Notes: generated by a model from the letters alone, not told the origin. 15,941 nt of DNA from Holdemanella sp. MSK.7.32 (GCF_024460475.1 NZ_JANFYN010000049.1:1-15941); one strand, 5' to 3'. Numbered from the stretch's first letter, positions 1 through 7,441 are shown. Numbers and translations: made by a program.

Positions 1-52
1 GGATTATGTGGACTTCTGTAGCATATTGCATGGACTTCAGATAGCGGAATAC

Positions 53-97
53 TCATTTTAAGTTCCGTTTTATTTCAAATTTCATAAATTTCAACAT
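53..97 (-). pseudogene. 5' remnant of second-module permease B
   Basis: An ATG at 97-95 follows the TGA of the preceding permease ORF by one base (TGATATG). It opens a frame reading MLKFMKFEIKRNLK and then a TGA at 55-53. The start resembles the N-terminus of the intact permease B of module 1 (MVLEIKSVLKNK) and occupies the same place, directly after permease A, so I infer this is the beginning of a second permease B gene. It is cut off after 14 codons. The remaining 52 bases to the window edge give no continuation that I can recognise in any minus-strand frame. The gene is either frameshifted or interrupted by unrelated DNA here. Confidence is limited because only 14 codons are visible. Confidence 0.45.
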
Positions 98-98
98 A

Positions 99-1214
99 TC
101 AATCACCCGTTACAATCAAATCTTTCTTTTTTAACAATAAAATGCTTAAAATCACACAAACTATTAAAACAACAATATTCATTATACAAATGGTAAAAAT
201 TTTATTTTGTTGAAGCATACTAAACATATCAACATTTAAAAATCCAATGAAATAATTTATTTTATGTAAGTTCTGACTAAAAAGATTAACCATTAAATAA
301 AGCGTTATAGTAATCACCAAAGATGTCGTAGTTGATTTAAACAAGCAAGAAATTAATGTATAGACACCTATCAGAAATAAACTCATAGCTATTGTTATAA
401 AAATAATATACATTAGTATCTTACTTTCCATATATATATGATTTCCCACTGAAAATGAATATTGCGTATTTCCCATACCAAAAATCAGTGTATTTACGCC
501 AAATAATAGAACTATCAAACAAATAAATCCAATTAACAAAAAAATAGAAAATACCACTTTAGTAAGAATAATTTTTAAAGTATCGTATTTTGAAGTAAAC
601 AATATTTTATACACACCTTGATCGAATTCTTTAAATATATCAAAAATCAAAAGAAAGTATAAAATTAATAAAACTGCACCTAAATAATGATTCGATAAAT
701 TCACAGCCAAGTTAGATGTTGTACAAACATAAGGCGAATGCTTAATTGGAATATGATTCTTTTTTAAATACCTATATTCTTTCTGTGTCTTTTTTAGGTA
801 ATCTAAAGAATACGTTGTATACGAAATAATCGTATACTTTTTTGTTTTTCCTTCAATTAGCAAATCATTCCACTGCATTAAATCATCTAAAGAAACAGCA
901 GAGGTAGAATAATCGCGGTATAAATCATTTGCACAGGAATACAGCCTATTAAAATATTCAATCGCATTTCCGTAATATAGTTTGTCTTTTTCTTTTTTAG
1001 CCAAAAACTGATAATTTGCCATATTCGTAATATCGTACATAGCATTTTGTCTTGCCTTGGAAAACTGTTCAGTTTTTGCTTCTATGTATACATGATTTTG
1101 GTACCCGTTAAAAGAAACATACCCTATAAAAGAACAAAGAATCAATAAGAATACAAGCCAATTCTTTTTTGTGCGAATGAATTTCTACCATTCATACTTT
1201 AACAAATAAACCAT
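99..1214 (-). pseudogene. ABC-2 type permease A of module 2, in-frame TAG at codon 10
   Basis: This is probably the membrane subunit of the second ABC module, working with the ATPase at 1217-2086. The natural start is ATG at 1214-1212, two bases after the ATPase stop, with a GGAG ribosome binding site about eight bases upstream. The frame reads MVYLLKYEW, then TAG (1187-1185), then KFIRTKKNWLVFLLIL and on to the TGA at 101-99. The opening matches the paralogue at 3528-4535 (MLLKNEFKFLFSKRN), so the residues on both sides of the TAG belong to the protein. After the stop come one N-terminal membrane segment, a hydrophilic stretch of roughly 150 residues, then about five membrane segments. The only downstream start, TTG at 1145, has no ribosome binding site and falls inside the first membrane helix. 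The gene is a pseudogene, a readthrough case or a sequencing error; the body of the frame is undamaged, so the stop looks recent. Confidence 0.7.
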
Positions 1215-1216
1215 AT

Positions 1217-2086
1217 CTATTCTCCATAAATTCTTGTATACATATTCTCTAAATCATCGCTTGTATTAGTGATATCCAGCAGCTGAACGCCTTCTCTTTC
1301 TAATTTGCGTAAATATACGGATAGCTCATTTGGATTTTGAATAGAAAATTCATATAGAAAATCTGATAGTTTTCTAAACTGGTGATCTGTTATTATTTTA
1401 TTCACCCTAATTTGATATGTGATTGTCTGCTCTTGTTTTTCTACCTCTTTAATTTTACCATTTTCAATATAAATAATTCGATCAGCAATCTTTTCAATTT
1501 CATTTAATTGATGGCTAGAAATCAATAAAGACATTCCGTATTCATCCACCATTTTACGAAGCTCTTTTCGCAATTCAAATACACCCGATGGATCCAATCC
1601 ATTCATAGGCTCATCTAACATTAGGAATTGTGGAGAAGATAGCAATGCAATAGAAAGTGCTAATCTTTGTTTCATACCTAAAGAATAGCTAGATACAGGC
1701 TTCTTTAAATAATCTGCTATTCGTGTATAATCTGCCATTTGTTGCAATTTATCTTTCGATACATTTTTTAAGCTGGCAAATATCTCAAGATTTTCATAAC
1801 CAGTCATATTAAAGAAAAGTCCTGGACTTTCAATCAAACTAGCCTGATGCGACAAAGCCTTCTCTCTTTGACTTTGTATATCATGACCACATATAGTAAC
1901 ATTTCCAGAATCCATATGAATTAACCCGCATAAACATTTCATTAATGTACTTTTACCTGCACCATTAGGACCAATAAAACCTACAATTTCATTTTCTCGA
2001 ATAGAGAACGAAATATCATCTAACACTAAATGATTGCCATATGACTTACACAAATTTAAAACATCTAAAACATTTTGTTTTATCAT
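1217..2086 (-). CDS. ABC transporter ATPase, lantibiotic-immunity/BcrA type (module 2)
   Basis: Cytoplasmic ATPase that should power the module-2 permease. It is 289 residues, the usual size for the LanF/BcrA group. Walker A is GPNGAGKST at 39-47, the signature is YSLGMKQR, Walker B is FLMLDEP followed by a D-loop MNGLDP, and the switch His lies in SSHQLNEIEKIADR. The Q-loop position reads LIESPGLF with Glu86 instead of Gln. This E-loop is known from lantibiotic self-protection ATPases such as NisF and NukF. The C-terminal 80 residues are a family-typical tail without motifs. The start ATG has GGAGGG nine bases upstream. It is separated from module 1 by 111 bp and is followed two bases later by permease A. 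The substrate cannot be read from the sequence; a peptide is inferred from the family. Confidence 0.9.
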   Translation of the reverse strand: MIKQNVLDVLNLCKSYGNHLVLDDISFSIRENEIVGFIGPNGAGKSTLMKCLCGLIHMDSGNVTICGHDIQSQREKALSHQASLIESPGLFFNMTGYENLEIFASLKNVSKDKLQQMADYTRIADYLKKPVSSYSLGMKQRLALSIALLSSPQFLMLDEPMNGLDPSGVFELRKELRKMVDEYGMSLLISSHQLNEIEKIADRIIYIENGKIKEVEKQEQTITYQIRVNKIITDHQFRKLSDFLYEFSIQNPNELSVYLRKLEREGVQLLDITNTSDDLENMYTRIYGE

Positions 2087-2171
2087 TATAAATAGCCCTC
2101 CTTTTTTTAGTTAGAAGTTAGAACAATTGAAAATGTTACAAAAGTAAATGTAAATCAAAACATTGCTTTTA

Positions 2172-2201
2172 TCATTTTCTATACAACAATATTTTTTTCA
2201 T
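2172..2201 (-). other. Nine-codon ORF coupled to the end of permease B
   Basis: The ATG at 2201-2199 overlaps the permease B stop as TTATGA and has a strong site (AAGAGGAGC) at good distance. It encodes only MKKILLYRK before TGA. In the frame beginning one base before that TGA, hydrophobic codons continue for a short way (FTFTFVTFSIVLT) after another stop. It could be a leader peptide, the fossil start of a fourth membrane gene, or a chance overlap. The rest of the 2087-2197 gap holds the ribosome binding site of the next ATPase and no convincing terminator, so modules 1 and 2 may be co-transcribed. Confidence 0.25.
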
Positions 2202-3523
2202 AAGCTCCTCTTATCTTTCTGTCGAACACTCACATAATTTATAAATAGTAAAACAAAAATAAATACGACACATATACAAATCGAATTCAACCAGTTTTGC
2301 ATACCACAACCCGATAAAACACTTAAACTTGAGGTTATACTAAATGGATTTATAAAAGATATCAAATCCATTCTTTGACTGATGACATATAAAATAATAC
2401 AAATTATTCCAGATAAATAATTAAATCCTGTTTTTGTGAAGGTATATACACAAAACATAGCCATTTGAATATAAAGTTCTAATTTCAGAAGAATTAATGG
2501 TAAAGATATTATTAAAGCTTTCCATAATGGAATAAAAGATAAATCAGGTATAAATCCTTGTTCTGTCGCATAATATTCAGACATATTATTTATGACATAA
2601 TTGTCTGTATGATACATCCTTCTAAAAGAGAAGAAATGTTTAGTGTCAGCCAACAGCCATGTATCCCATCCTGCAAAGCCATTACTGATTCCTAGCAAAA
2701 GAAAAGGAATACCTATTGATGCAATCATAAGAAGTAAAAAAGCTATAAATAATTTTACTTGTATGTGTACGAAAAAGTGCACATCATTTAATTGTTCGAG
2801 CTCAAAAACACCTGTCTTTTTTTCGTACATTAAAACAACAACACAATAAATCAAACATAAAGGCATAAACAAATACGCAAATGAACTGTCTATTCTTAAC
2901 TGGTGTGCTAAAAAATACCATGGACCTTTTCCTACATATTGTTCCGTATTTGTTTCTAATTGATGTAGCTGTTCTTGAACAGATAATTCAACGGTTCTAT
3001 AATCCTCTTTTTTATTTTGAGATATTTGGCTACCAATCATAAAAATCCGACTCTGATCAAATGAAATATCTGCTTCTTCAAAGCCTAATTTATGAACTTG
3101 GCGCATAAATTTTTCATCACCATTCTTTTTTAAAGCATCCAAATGATACAGCTTATCCCATAATGTAATTTCATTATATCTTTTTATTAATCCTTTATTT
3201 TTAAAAACTTCTTTTCCATATTTGTTAAATAAATTCCATCCAGCTTTGGCATTATCAATAGCCCAGCTTAAATAATCCTGATAACTATTCCAATACACCT
3301 TTTCCTCTGCACTCATATGTTTTACGGCCATGTATTGTAGATTGATATCTGATAAAGCTCTTTGGTACTGTTGAATCTGCGTTTCAAAAATATTCATATT
3401 CTGTTCCACATCATACTCATGTCCCATATAATTTGGTACTTGCACCATGTTCAATACTAATAAAATGAAAAAGATAACAGCACTCACTTTATTCTTTAAT
3501 ACACTTTTTATTTCTAAAACCAT
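2198..3523 (-). CDS. ABC-2 type permease B with large extracytoplasmic domain (module 1)
   Basis: Membrane subunit of 441 residues. The N-terminus is a short basic segment (MVLEIKSVLKNK) and one membrane helix at about 14-30. Then follows a hydrophilic region of roughly 180 residues rich in Gln, Lys and aromatic residues, probably exposed outside the membrane, and then about six membrane segments from residue 215 to the end. This architecture, one helix, a big external loop and a C-terminal helix bundle, occurs in ABC-2 permeases of peptide-resistance and lantibiotic-immunity transporters. It starts four bases after permease A ends (TAAGCTTATG), with only a weak AGG upstream, so translational coupling is likely. 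I infer it pairs with permease A and the ATPase at 4540-5418. The specific family and substrate are not certain. Confidence 0.8.
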   Translation of the reverse strand: MVLEIKSVLKNKVSAVIFFILLVLNMVQVPNYMGHEYDVEQNMNIFETQIQQYQRALSDINLQYMAVKHMSAEEKVYWNSYQDYLSWAIDNAKAGWNLFNKYGKEVFKNKGLIKRYNEITLWDKLYHLDALKKNGDEKFMRQVHKLGFEEADISFDQSRIFMIGSQISQNKKEDYRTVELSVQEQLHQLETNTEQYVGKGPWYFLAHQLRIDSSFAYLFMPLCLIYCVVVLMYEKKTGVFELEQLNDVHFFVHIQVKLFIAFLLLMIASIGIPFLLLGISNGFAGWDTWLLADTKHFFSFRRMYHTDNYVINNMSEYYATEQGFIPDLSFIPLWKALIISLPLILLKLELYIQMAMFCVYTFTKTGFNYLSGIICIILYVISQRMDLISFINPFSITSSLSVLSGCGMQNWLNSICICVVFIFVLLFINYVSVRQKDKRSL

Positions 3524-3527
3524 AAGC

Positions 3528-4535
3528 TTAACCTAAATCCAATCTTTCTAAATAGAGACATGAAATGAACTGTATGCATATTGCGCCTATAAAGAACAAA
3601 GATGTATAGGCCCATAAAGTTTCAATATGCAAATATGTATACATAAAAACAAATAATAACCCCGTCAACATTAGACTCATTCCTTTATTTTTCGTCAACA
3701 AAGATAAACATTGTATACATGAAGCACTAAACAAAACCCATCCAAGTACAGAAAGAATATGATGAGACAAGTAAATAATCACTGGTGTTGTTCCAATCAA
3801 TAACTCTATGCCACTTCCACAATTTATATATCCAATCAAATACAATACGACGAAAAATAGTATACTAAAAAAAACAGTGATAAAAATATGTAACAACGCG
3901 CGAAGTATATATACATATTTACGACTTTTCCCTATTGTAAATAAATATCGAAATGTATTGTTTTCTAAATCTTTAGACCATATATCCACATTCCACACTA
4001 GAATCAAAATCATGAATAAATAAAAGAAAAGATTGTTTCCTTTTAAAAATTGCACCATCAAATAACAACCCGTCGGTTTATTTTGATATACAAAGTCATA
4101 ATATTCATTTTCAATATATGTTTTTTCCATTTGAATTCGTTTTTTTAAGTCTTGTTTATTATTTTGGAGAATCGATTTAAAATTGGATAAATCCATACCT
4201 GAATCAATATATTTTAAAATATTTTGATCCCTATCATACATATCTTTTGCGATAATTTTTACATCCTCGTCATTTTTCCAATCACTTAATAACTTTTGAC
4301 AATAAATACTGTCCTCTCTAAAAAAGGCATTCAGTTTTTCTTTTGGAAGAATATTGATTCTTTGGTTTTCTTCATTTAACGTTTCATAATAATACATGAT
4401 TTGATTGGATGCATATTGTTCATATTCAGTATTGTATTTAAAAAAATACACGGATAAAACGCTAATTAAAACAAGGATCAATGCTAGAATATTTCTTTTT
4501 GAAAAAAGAAATTTAAATTCATTTTTTAATAACAT
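3528..4535 (-). CDS. ABC-2 type permease A (module 1)
   Basis: Membrane subunit of 335 residues. A basic N-terminus (MLLKNEFKFLFSKRN) precedes a first membrane helix at about 15-32. A hydrophilic segment of about 135 residues follows, then five or six membrane helices from about residue 167. The segment YIENEYYDFVYQNKPTGCY marks the re-entry to the membrane. The gene sits four bases after the ATPase stop (TAAGCGTATG), with AAGGG upstream, and four bases before permease B; this is tight operon packing. Its paralogue in module 2 at 99-1214 shares the N-terminal pattern and topology but is clearly diverged, so the two modules are not a recent duplication. I infer peptide or antibiotic transport from the partner ATPase. 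Confidence 0.8.
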   Translation of the reverse strand: MLLKNEFKFLFSKRNILALILVLISVLSVYFFKYNTEYEQYASNQIMYYYETLNEENQRINILPKEKLNAFFREDSIYCQKLLSDWKNDEDVKIIAKDMYDRDQNILKYIDSGMDLSNFKSILQNNKQDLKKRIQMEKTYIENEYYDFVYQNKPTGCYLMVQFLKGNNLFFYLFMILILVWNVDIWSKDLENNTFRYLFTIGKSRKYVYILRALLHIFITVFFSILFFVVLYLIGYINCGSGIELLIGTTPVIIYLSHHILSVLGWVLFSASCIQCLSLLTKNKGMSLMLTGLLFVFMYTYLHIETLWAYTSLFFIGAICIQFISCLYLERLDLG

Positions 4536-4539
4536 ACGC

Positions 4540-5418
4540 TTAACCCTTATATAATTCCTTATAATATGTTTCCAAATCCTGATGTACTTCAGCTAAAGAA
4601 TACACTAAAATGTCATTTTGAATCAGTATTTGCAAGGATTTAGAAAATTCTTCTTTGGAATCACATTGCATATAAAGAACATGCTCTTTAATAAAAGAAT
4701 TTTTTAAAAGAAGCAATACATTTTTCGGATTAGAAACTTCTAGTCGATAAATCGAATGATTTTGACGAAGTTCGTCCATATTCTTCTCTTTGATCAATTT
4801 TCCACTTTTAATAAATAAAGCTCGATCAGCTAATTTATCGAGTTCACTTAACTGATGGGAAGATAATAAAATACTTGTTCCTTCATTTCGTATAGTTAAA
4901 AGCTTATTTCTTAAATCAAATATAGCTTGTGGATCTAAACCATTCGTAGGCTCATCAATAATAAGTAATTTAGGTTTGGACATCATAGCCAAAGCCAATA
5001 CTAATCTTTGTTTCATTCCCATCGAATAATGTTCTGTGGCTCGATCTAAGCCATCCTTTAAATCACTGAATTGCTCCATTTCCTCAATTCTTTTAGAATC
5101 TAAATGTTTCCAATTTGCCATGATTTTAAAATGTTCATGTCCAGATAACTCTGGATATAAAGATGGATATTCAATACTTACACCTATATTTTTTAACGCA
5201 TTGGATGAATCGCTCTTTAAATCATATCCACAGATAGTAATTTTCCCTTCACTCATATGATATAGTCCTGTAATACATTTCATGATTGTACTTTTTCCAG
5301 CACCATTTGGCCCAATCAATCCTACAATTTCATTTTCAAATATTGAAAAACTAATATTATCTAAAATCCTATGATTTTTAATCTGCTTTGAAACGCCTTC
5401 TACTTTGAGTATTTCCAT
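4540..5418 (-). CDS. ABC transporter ATPase, lantibiotic-immunity/BcrA type (module 1)
   Basis: First gene of the ABC operon, 292 residues. Walker A GPNGAGKST is at 36-44, the signature is YSMGMKQR, Walker B is LLIIDEP with D-loop TNGLDPQ, and the switch His is in SSHQLSELDKLADR. The Q-loop reads VSIEYPSLY with Glu83 in place of Gln, the E-loop seen in lantibiotic-immunity ATPases. Compared with the module-2 ATPase, long blocks are the same or nearly so (ENEIVGLIGPNGAGKST against ENEIVGFIGPNGAGKST), so they are paralogues. The ATG has GGGGGA seven bases upstream. Together with permeases A and B it should form an exporter that removes a peptide from the membrane or secretes one. Regulation probably comes from the upstream non-coding region and the regulator at 6043. 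Confidence 0.92.
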   Translation of the reverse strand: MEILKVEGVSKQIKNHRILDNISFSIFENEIVGLIGPNGAGKSTIMKCITGLYHMSEGKITICGYDLKSDSSNALKNIGVSIEYPSLYPELSGHEHFKIMANWKHLDSKRIEEMEQFSDLKDGLDRATEHYSMGMKQRLVLALAMMSKPKLLIIDEPTNGLDPQAIFDLRNKLLTIRNEGTSILLSSHQLSELDKLADRALFIKSGKLIKEKNMDELRQNHSIYRLEVSNPKNVLLLLKNSFIKEHVLYMQCDSKEEFSKSLQILIQNDILVYSLAEVHQDLETYYKELYKG

Positions 5419-5583
5419 ATATATTCCCCCATATTCCTTTCCTAAATAATAAGAGACAACAAAATGTTATCTCTTAAATACTTATAGCTTAAATCCATAA
5501 TTCGGTTTACACTTTATTTATCTCATAGATACTATATTTCCACTAGACTTGGTTTAGCCGGTGCATTAGTTCTTGCATTGAAT

Positions 5584-5647
5584 GTGATTATATTGTCACC
5601 ATTTTAAAAACAAGTATTATATAGTGATCGTTTCATTGCAATTGCAA
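5584..5647 (-). promoter_or_regulatory. Candidate regulated promoter of the ABC operon
   Basis: On the minus strand a perfect TATAAT lies at 5621-5616. The place of the -35 box is taken by a perfect 12-bp palindrome, TTGCAATTGCAA (5636-5647), and no good -35 hexamer is present at 16-18 bp. A second TATAAT at 5592-5587 lies inside an imperfect palindrome, GTGA-N8-TCAC (5584-5599). A promoter with a good -10, a poor -35 and a palindrome on the -35 is the arrangement expected of an activator-dependent promoter; the regulator at 6043 is the obvious candidate. The start site is not established. Confidence 0.35.
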
Positions 5648-5664
5648 ATATCCATTAAAAAAAA

Positions 5665-5730
5665 CTCTTTCTGATTTAAGAATAAATTAATTGTAATAAA
5701 AAAGCAATATCAACTTTTTAATTAAGTTTT
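5665..5730. repeat. 66-bp direct repeat, copy 1
   Basis: An ungapped match to 5990-6055, offset by 325 bases, with 60 of 66 positions the same by hand alignment. The last 40 bases match at 38 positions and begin TTGTAATAAAAAA. On the minus strand its first bases correspond to the last codons of the regulator (Lys-Leu-Asn-stop) plus downstream DNA. The similarity fades gradually on the low-coordinate side, where TTTCATT(G/A)CAATT is shared. Confidence 0.8.
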
Positions 5731-5782
5731 TCATAATACGTAATAGAATCATTAAAAGAATTTCGAATAAATAAGACAAATC

Positions 5783-5827
5783 AAAAAAGTATCCAAGCTT
5801 CCGTTGTTTTAAGACGGAGAAGGATAC
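5783..5827 (-). terminator. Rho-independent terminator downstream of the regulator
   Basis: Read on the minus strand, GTATCC(TT)CTCCGT pairs with ACGGAAGCTTGGATAC across a nine-base loop and is followed directly by TTTTTTG. The stem has an internal bulge of two to three bases. It lies about 220 bp beyond the regulator stop and before the ABC operon, so it should separate the two transcripts or end a short RNA made in between. Confidence 0.7.
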
Positions 5828-5989
5828 CATTTTGAATACATACATAAGCAGTATACTTATGTCAATTCCAATTATAATATAGTATATTTGACGTCACTTC
5901 ATGAGCTAAACCTTGAGAATGATACCCTAAAGCCAGCTCACAAAATATGAACTATAATATATTTCATTACAATTCAATTGATTAAAATG
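5828..5989 (-). other. Non-coding stretch with hairpins, possible small RNA or decayed gene
   Basis: No ORF with a ribosome binding site was found here. On the minus strand TGAGCT (5941-5936) pairs with AGCTCA (5907-5902) around a 28-base interior that can partly fold. Next comes TTGACA at 5865-5860, a consensus -35 whose spacer holds the inverted repeat ACATAAG/CTTATGT, with a poor TATGTA 17 bases on. The terminator at 5783 follows. The motif GGTATCNTTCTC occurs here (about 5915-5927) and again in the terminator's 5' arm. An unstarted frame, running LGYHSQGLAHEV and on to a TGA near 5866, may be a gene fossil. Confidence 0.3.
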
Positions 5990-6055
5990 CTCTTTCTGAT
6001 TTCAATATAAAGTAATTGTAATAAAAAAACAATATCAATTTTTTAATTAAGTTTT
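5990..6055. repeat. 66-bp direct repeat, copy 2 (overlaps regulator 3' end)
   Basis: Partner of 5665-5730. It includes the final codons and stop of the regulator gene (6043-6055) and about 53 bases beyond. Because coding bases are inside the repeat, copy 1 is most simply read as the tail of a former second regulator gene and its downstream flank, or as a duplicated segment. A shared protein-binding module is the alternative. Confidence 0.8.
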
Positions 6056-7314
6056 AACCCTATAGCTTCAATTATTTGATTCGCATATGACATCTTGTAG
6101 AAATTTTCTTGTAATTCTTTCACTTTTCTTAATTTATTTTGTAATCTACAATCAAGATATAACTCATTTAGTAGTTTTAAAACTAACATAGCTCTGTCAA
6201 CTTCACCTGCAGTCAAAGCTAAATTATAGCAACTTTCTATACGGTCAACAGCCTTTTCACGCTTATTATCAATCAAGTATTTTAAACCTTGAAAGAAATT
6301 CTTATAATATTTACCTATACTATTGTTACTTAGAGATTGACGTATATATTTTTTTGCTAATGTATAATCTTTAATAAATAAATGAAGCAAAATCCTATAC
6401 AAAACTAAATCATAATCGTCTTCCAAGTATTTCTGATCTACCATTCCTAAATACTTAAATCCATTCTCATAATTCTTTTGTAGTAAAGAAATCAATACTA
6501 AATTAGATAGAATACAATATTTTAGAAATTCTTCATTTCGTATTTTTGATTCTTTTAACAGCTTTAGATTCAAATTTTCAGTTTCAACATATTGTTCTGT
6601 ATTCAAATACAGTACTCCTTGATTCAATAATAAATAACATAATCTTTCAAAAGAAACTTCTTTAATCGCAATCTCTATACTTTTGCGAATATATTTTTGT
6701 GCCAAAGTATAATATCCCAAATTCAAATAAATACTGCAATAATGATAATGATTCATTAAAAACTCATTATCATATAATCGCGATTGATTTAAATACTCCA
6801 AAGCTTTTATACTATCGTTCAAATACATTTTTTCTAGCGCTTTTATATCATAATAAATAGATAATTCCTTATTTGAAAATGAACTTTTTCCTATTTCAAG
6901 AATTCTTTTAAACAGTTGTACATCTTCATTATTTTGATTGATAATTCCATCCATATATAGAATTAGATAATATTCAAATCGTGCATAAGAGCAGCTAATG
7001 AAAGAATTGTTTTTAACTTCTTCTATTGTAGAATTCATTTCATCTGTTGATAAATTTGAATATTGAGCATAAATATACAGAACTAAATCAATCATCTTTT
7101 TTCTATCGGTTTTATAATCAAACGAACAACCACATACATGACAAATTTCATTTATCTTCTCTTTAGTTGCTGAATTCTTACCTGTTTCAATCTGGGAAAC
7201 AGTAGATTGACTTATTTTCAAAGCAGATGCTATTTTTTTCATTGGAATATTTTTTTCAACCCTAATGCTCTTTAAAATATTGCCAATCAATGACCTATTT
7301 ATATTATTTGACAC
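6043..7314 (-). CDS. HTH transcriptional regulator with C-terminal helical repeats (RRNPP-like)
   Basis: Cytoplasmic DNA-binding regulator of 423 residues from the chosen start. I prefer GTG at 7314-7312, which has AAGGTGAG five bases upstream; a TTG at 7386 would add 24 residues but has no site. Residues about 9-65 form an XRE-type helix-turn-helix (KKIASALKISQSTVSQIETGK). The rest is all-helical with many Tyr/Leu/Asn-spaced repeats, as in the TPR-like domains of Rgg, PlcR and other RRNPP proteins that bind short peptides. In that family, binding of a secreted and re-imported peptide changes DNA binding. It lies upstream of, and points the same way as, the ABC operon, so control of that operon is likely. 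Which exact subfamily it belongs to, and any cognate peptide, are unknown. Confidence 0.8.
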   Translation of the reverse strand: MSNNINRSLIGNILKSIRVEKNIPMKKIASALKISQSTVSQIETGKNSATKEKINEICHVCGCSFDYKTDRKKMIDLVLYIYAQYSNLSTDEMNSTIEEVKNNSFISCSYARFEYYLILYMDGIINQNNEDVQLFKRILEIGKSSFSNKELSIYYDIKALEKMYLNDSIKALEYLNQSRLYDNEFLMNHYHYCSIYLNLGYYTLAQKYIRKSIEIAIKEVSFERLCYLLLNQGVLYLNTEQYVETENLNLKLLKESKIRNEEFLKYCILSNLVLISLLQKNYENGFKYLGMVDQKYLEDDYDLVLYRILLHLFIKDYTLAKKYIRQSLSNNSIGKYYKNFFQGLKYLIDNKREKAVDRIESCYNLALTAGEVDRAMLVLKLLNELYLDCRLQNKLRKVKELQENFYKMSYANQIIEAIGLKLN

Positions 7315-7412
7315 ATTTCTCACCTTTGTTTCCAATGCAAATGATGGTTCATTTCCTTTATATATGCATCTTAAATCATAAACCAAACATTATTTTATAT
7401 TTCTTATAATTA

Positions 7413-7441
7413 ATTTTAATTGTTTATTTAGGTTCATTCAA
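7413..7441 (-). promoter_or_regulatory. Promoter of the regulator gene
   Basis: Minus strand TTGAAT (7441-7436), a 17-base spacer, and TAAAAT (7418-7413), about 100 bases upstream of the chosen GTG start. Both hexamers are close to sigma-A consensus. No hairpin is evident between it and the gene. Confidence 0.5.

Noticed and set aside
5467..5604. Plus-strand frame ending in LGLAGALVLALNVIILSPF before a TAA
   Set aside because: No start codon or ribosome binding site, on the strand opposite the operon leader; at most a fossil of a membrane protein, not supportable as a gene.
5687..5845. Open 52-codon minus-strand frame from ATG with a basic, very hydrophobic C-terminal end, a possible signal peptide gene
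   Set aside because: No ribosome binding site before the ATG, it runs through the terminator hairpin, and its hydrophobic end is made of the AT-rich repeat copy; low-complexity DNA explains it.
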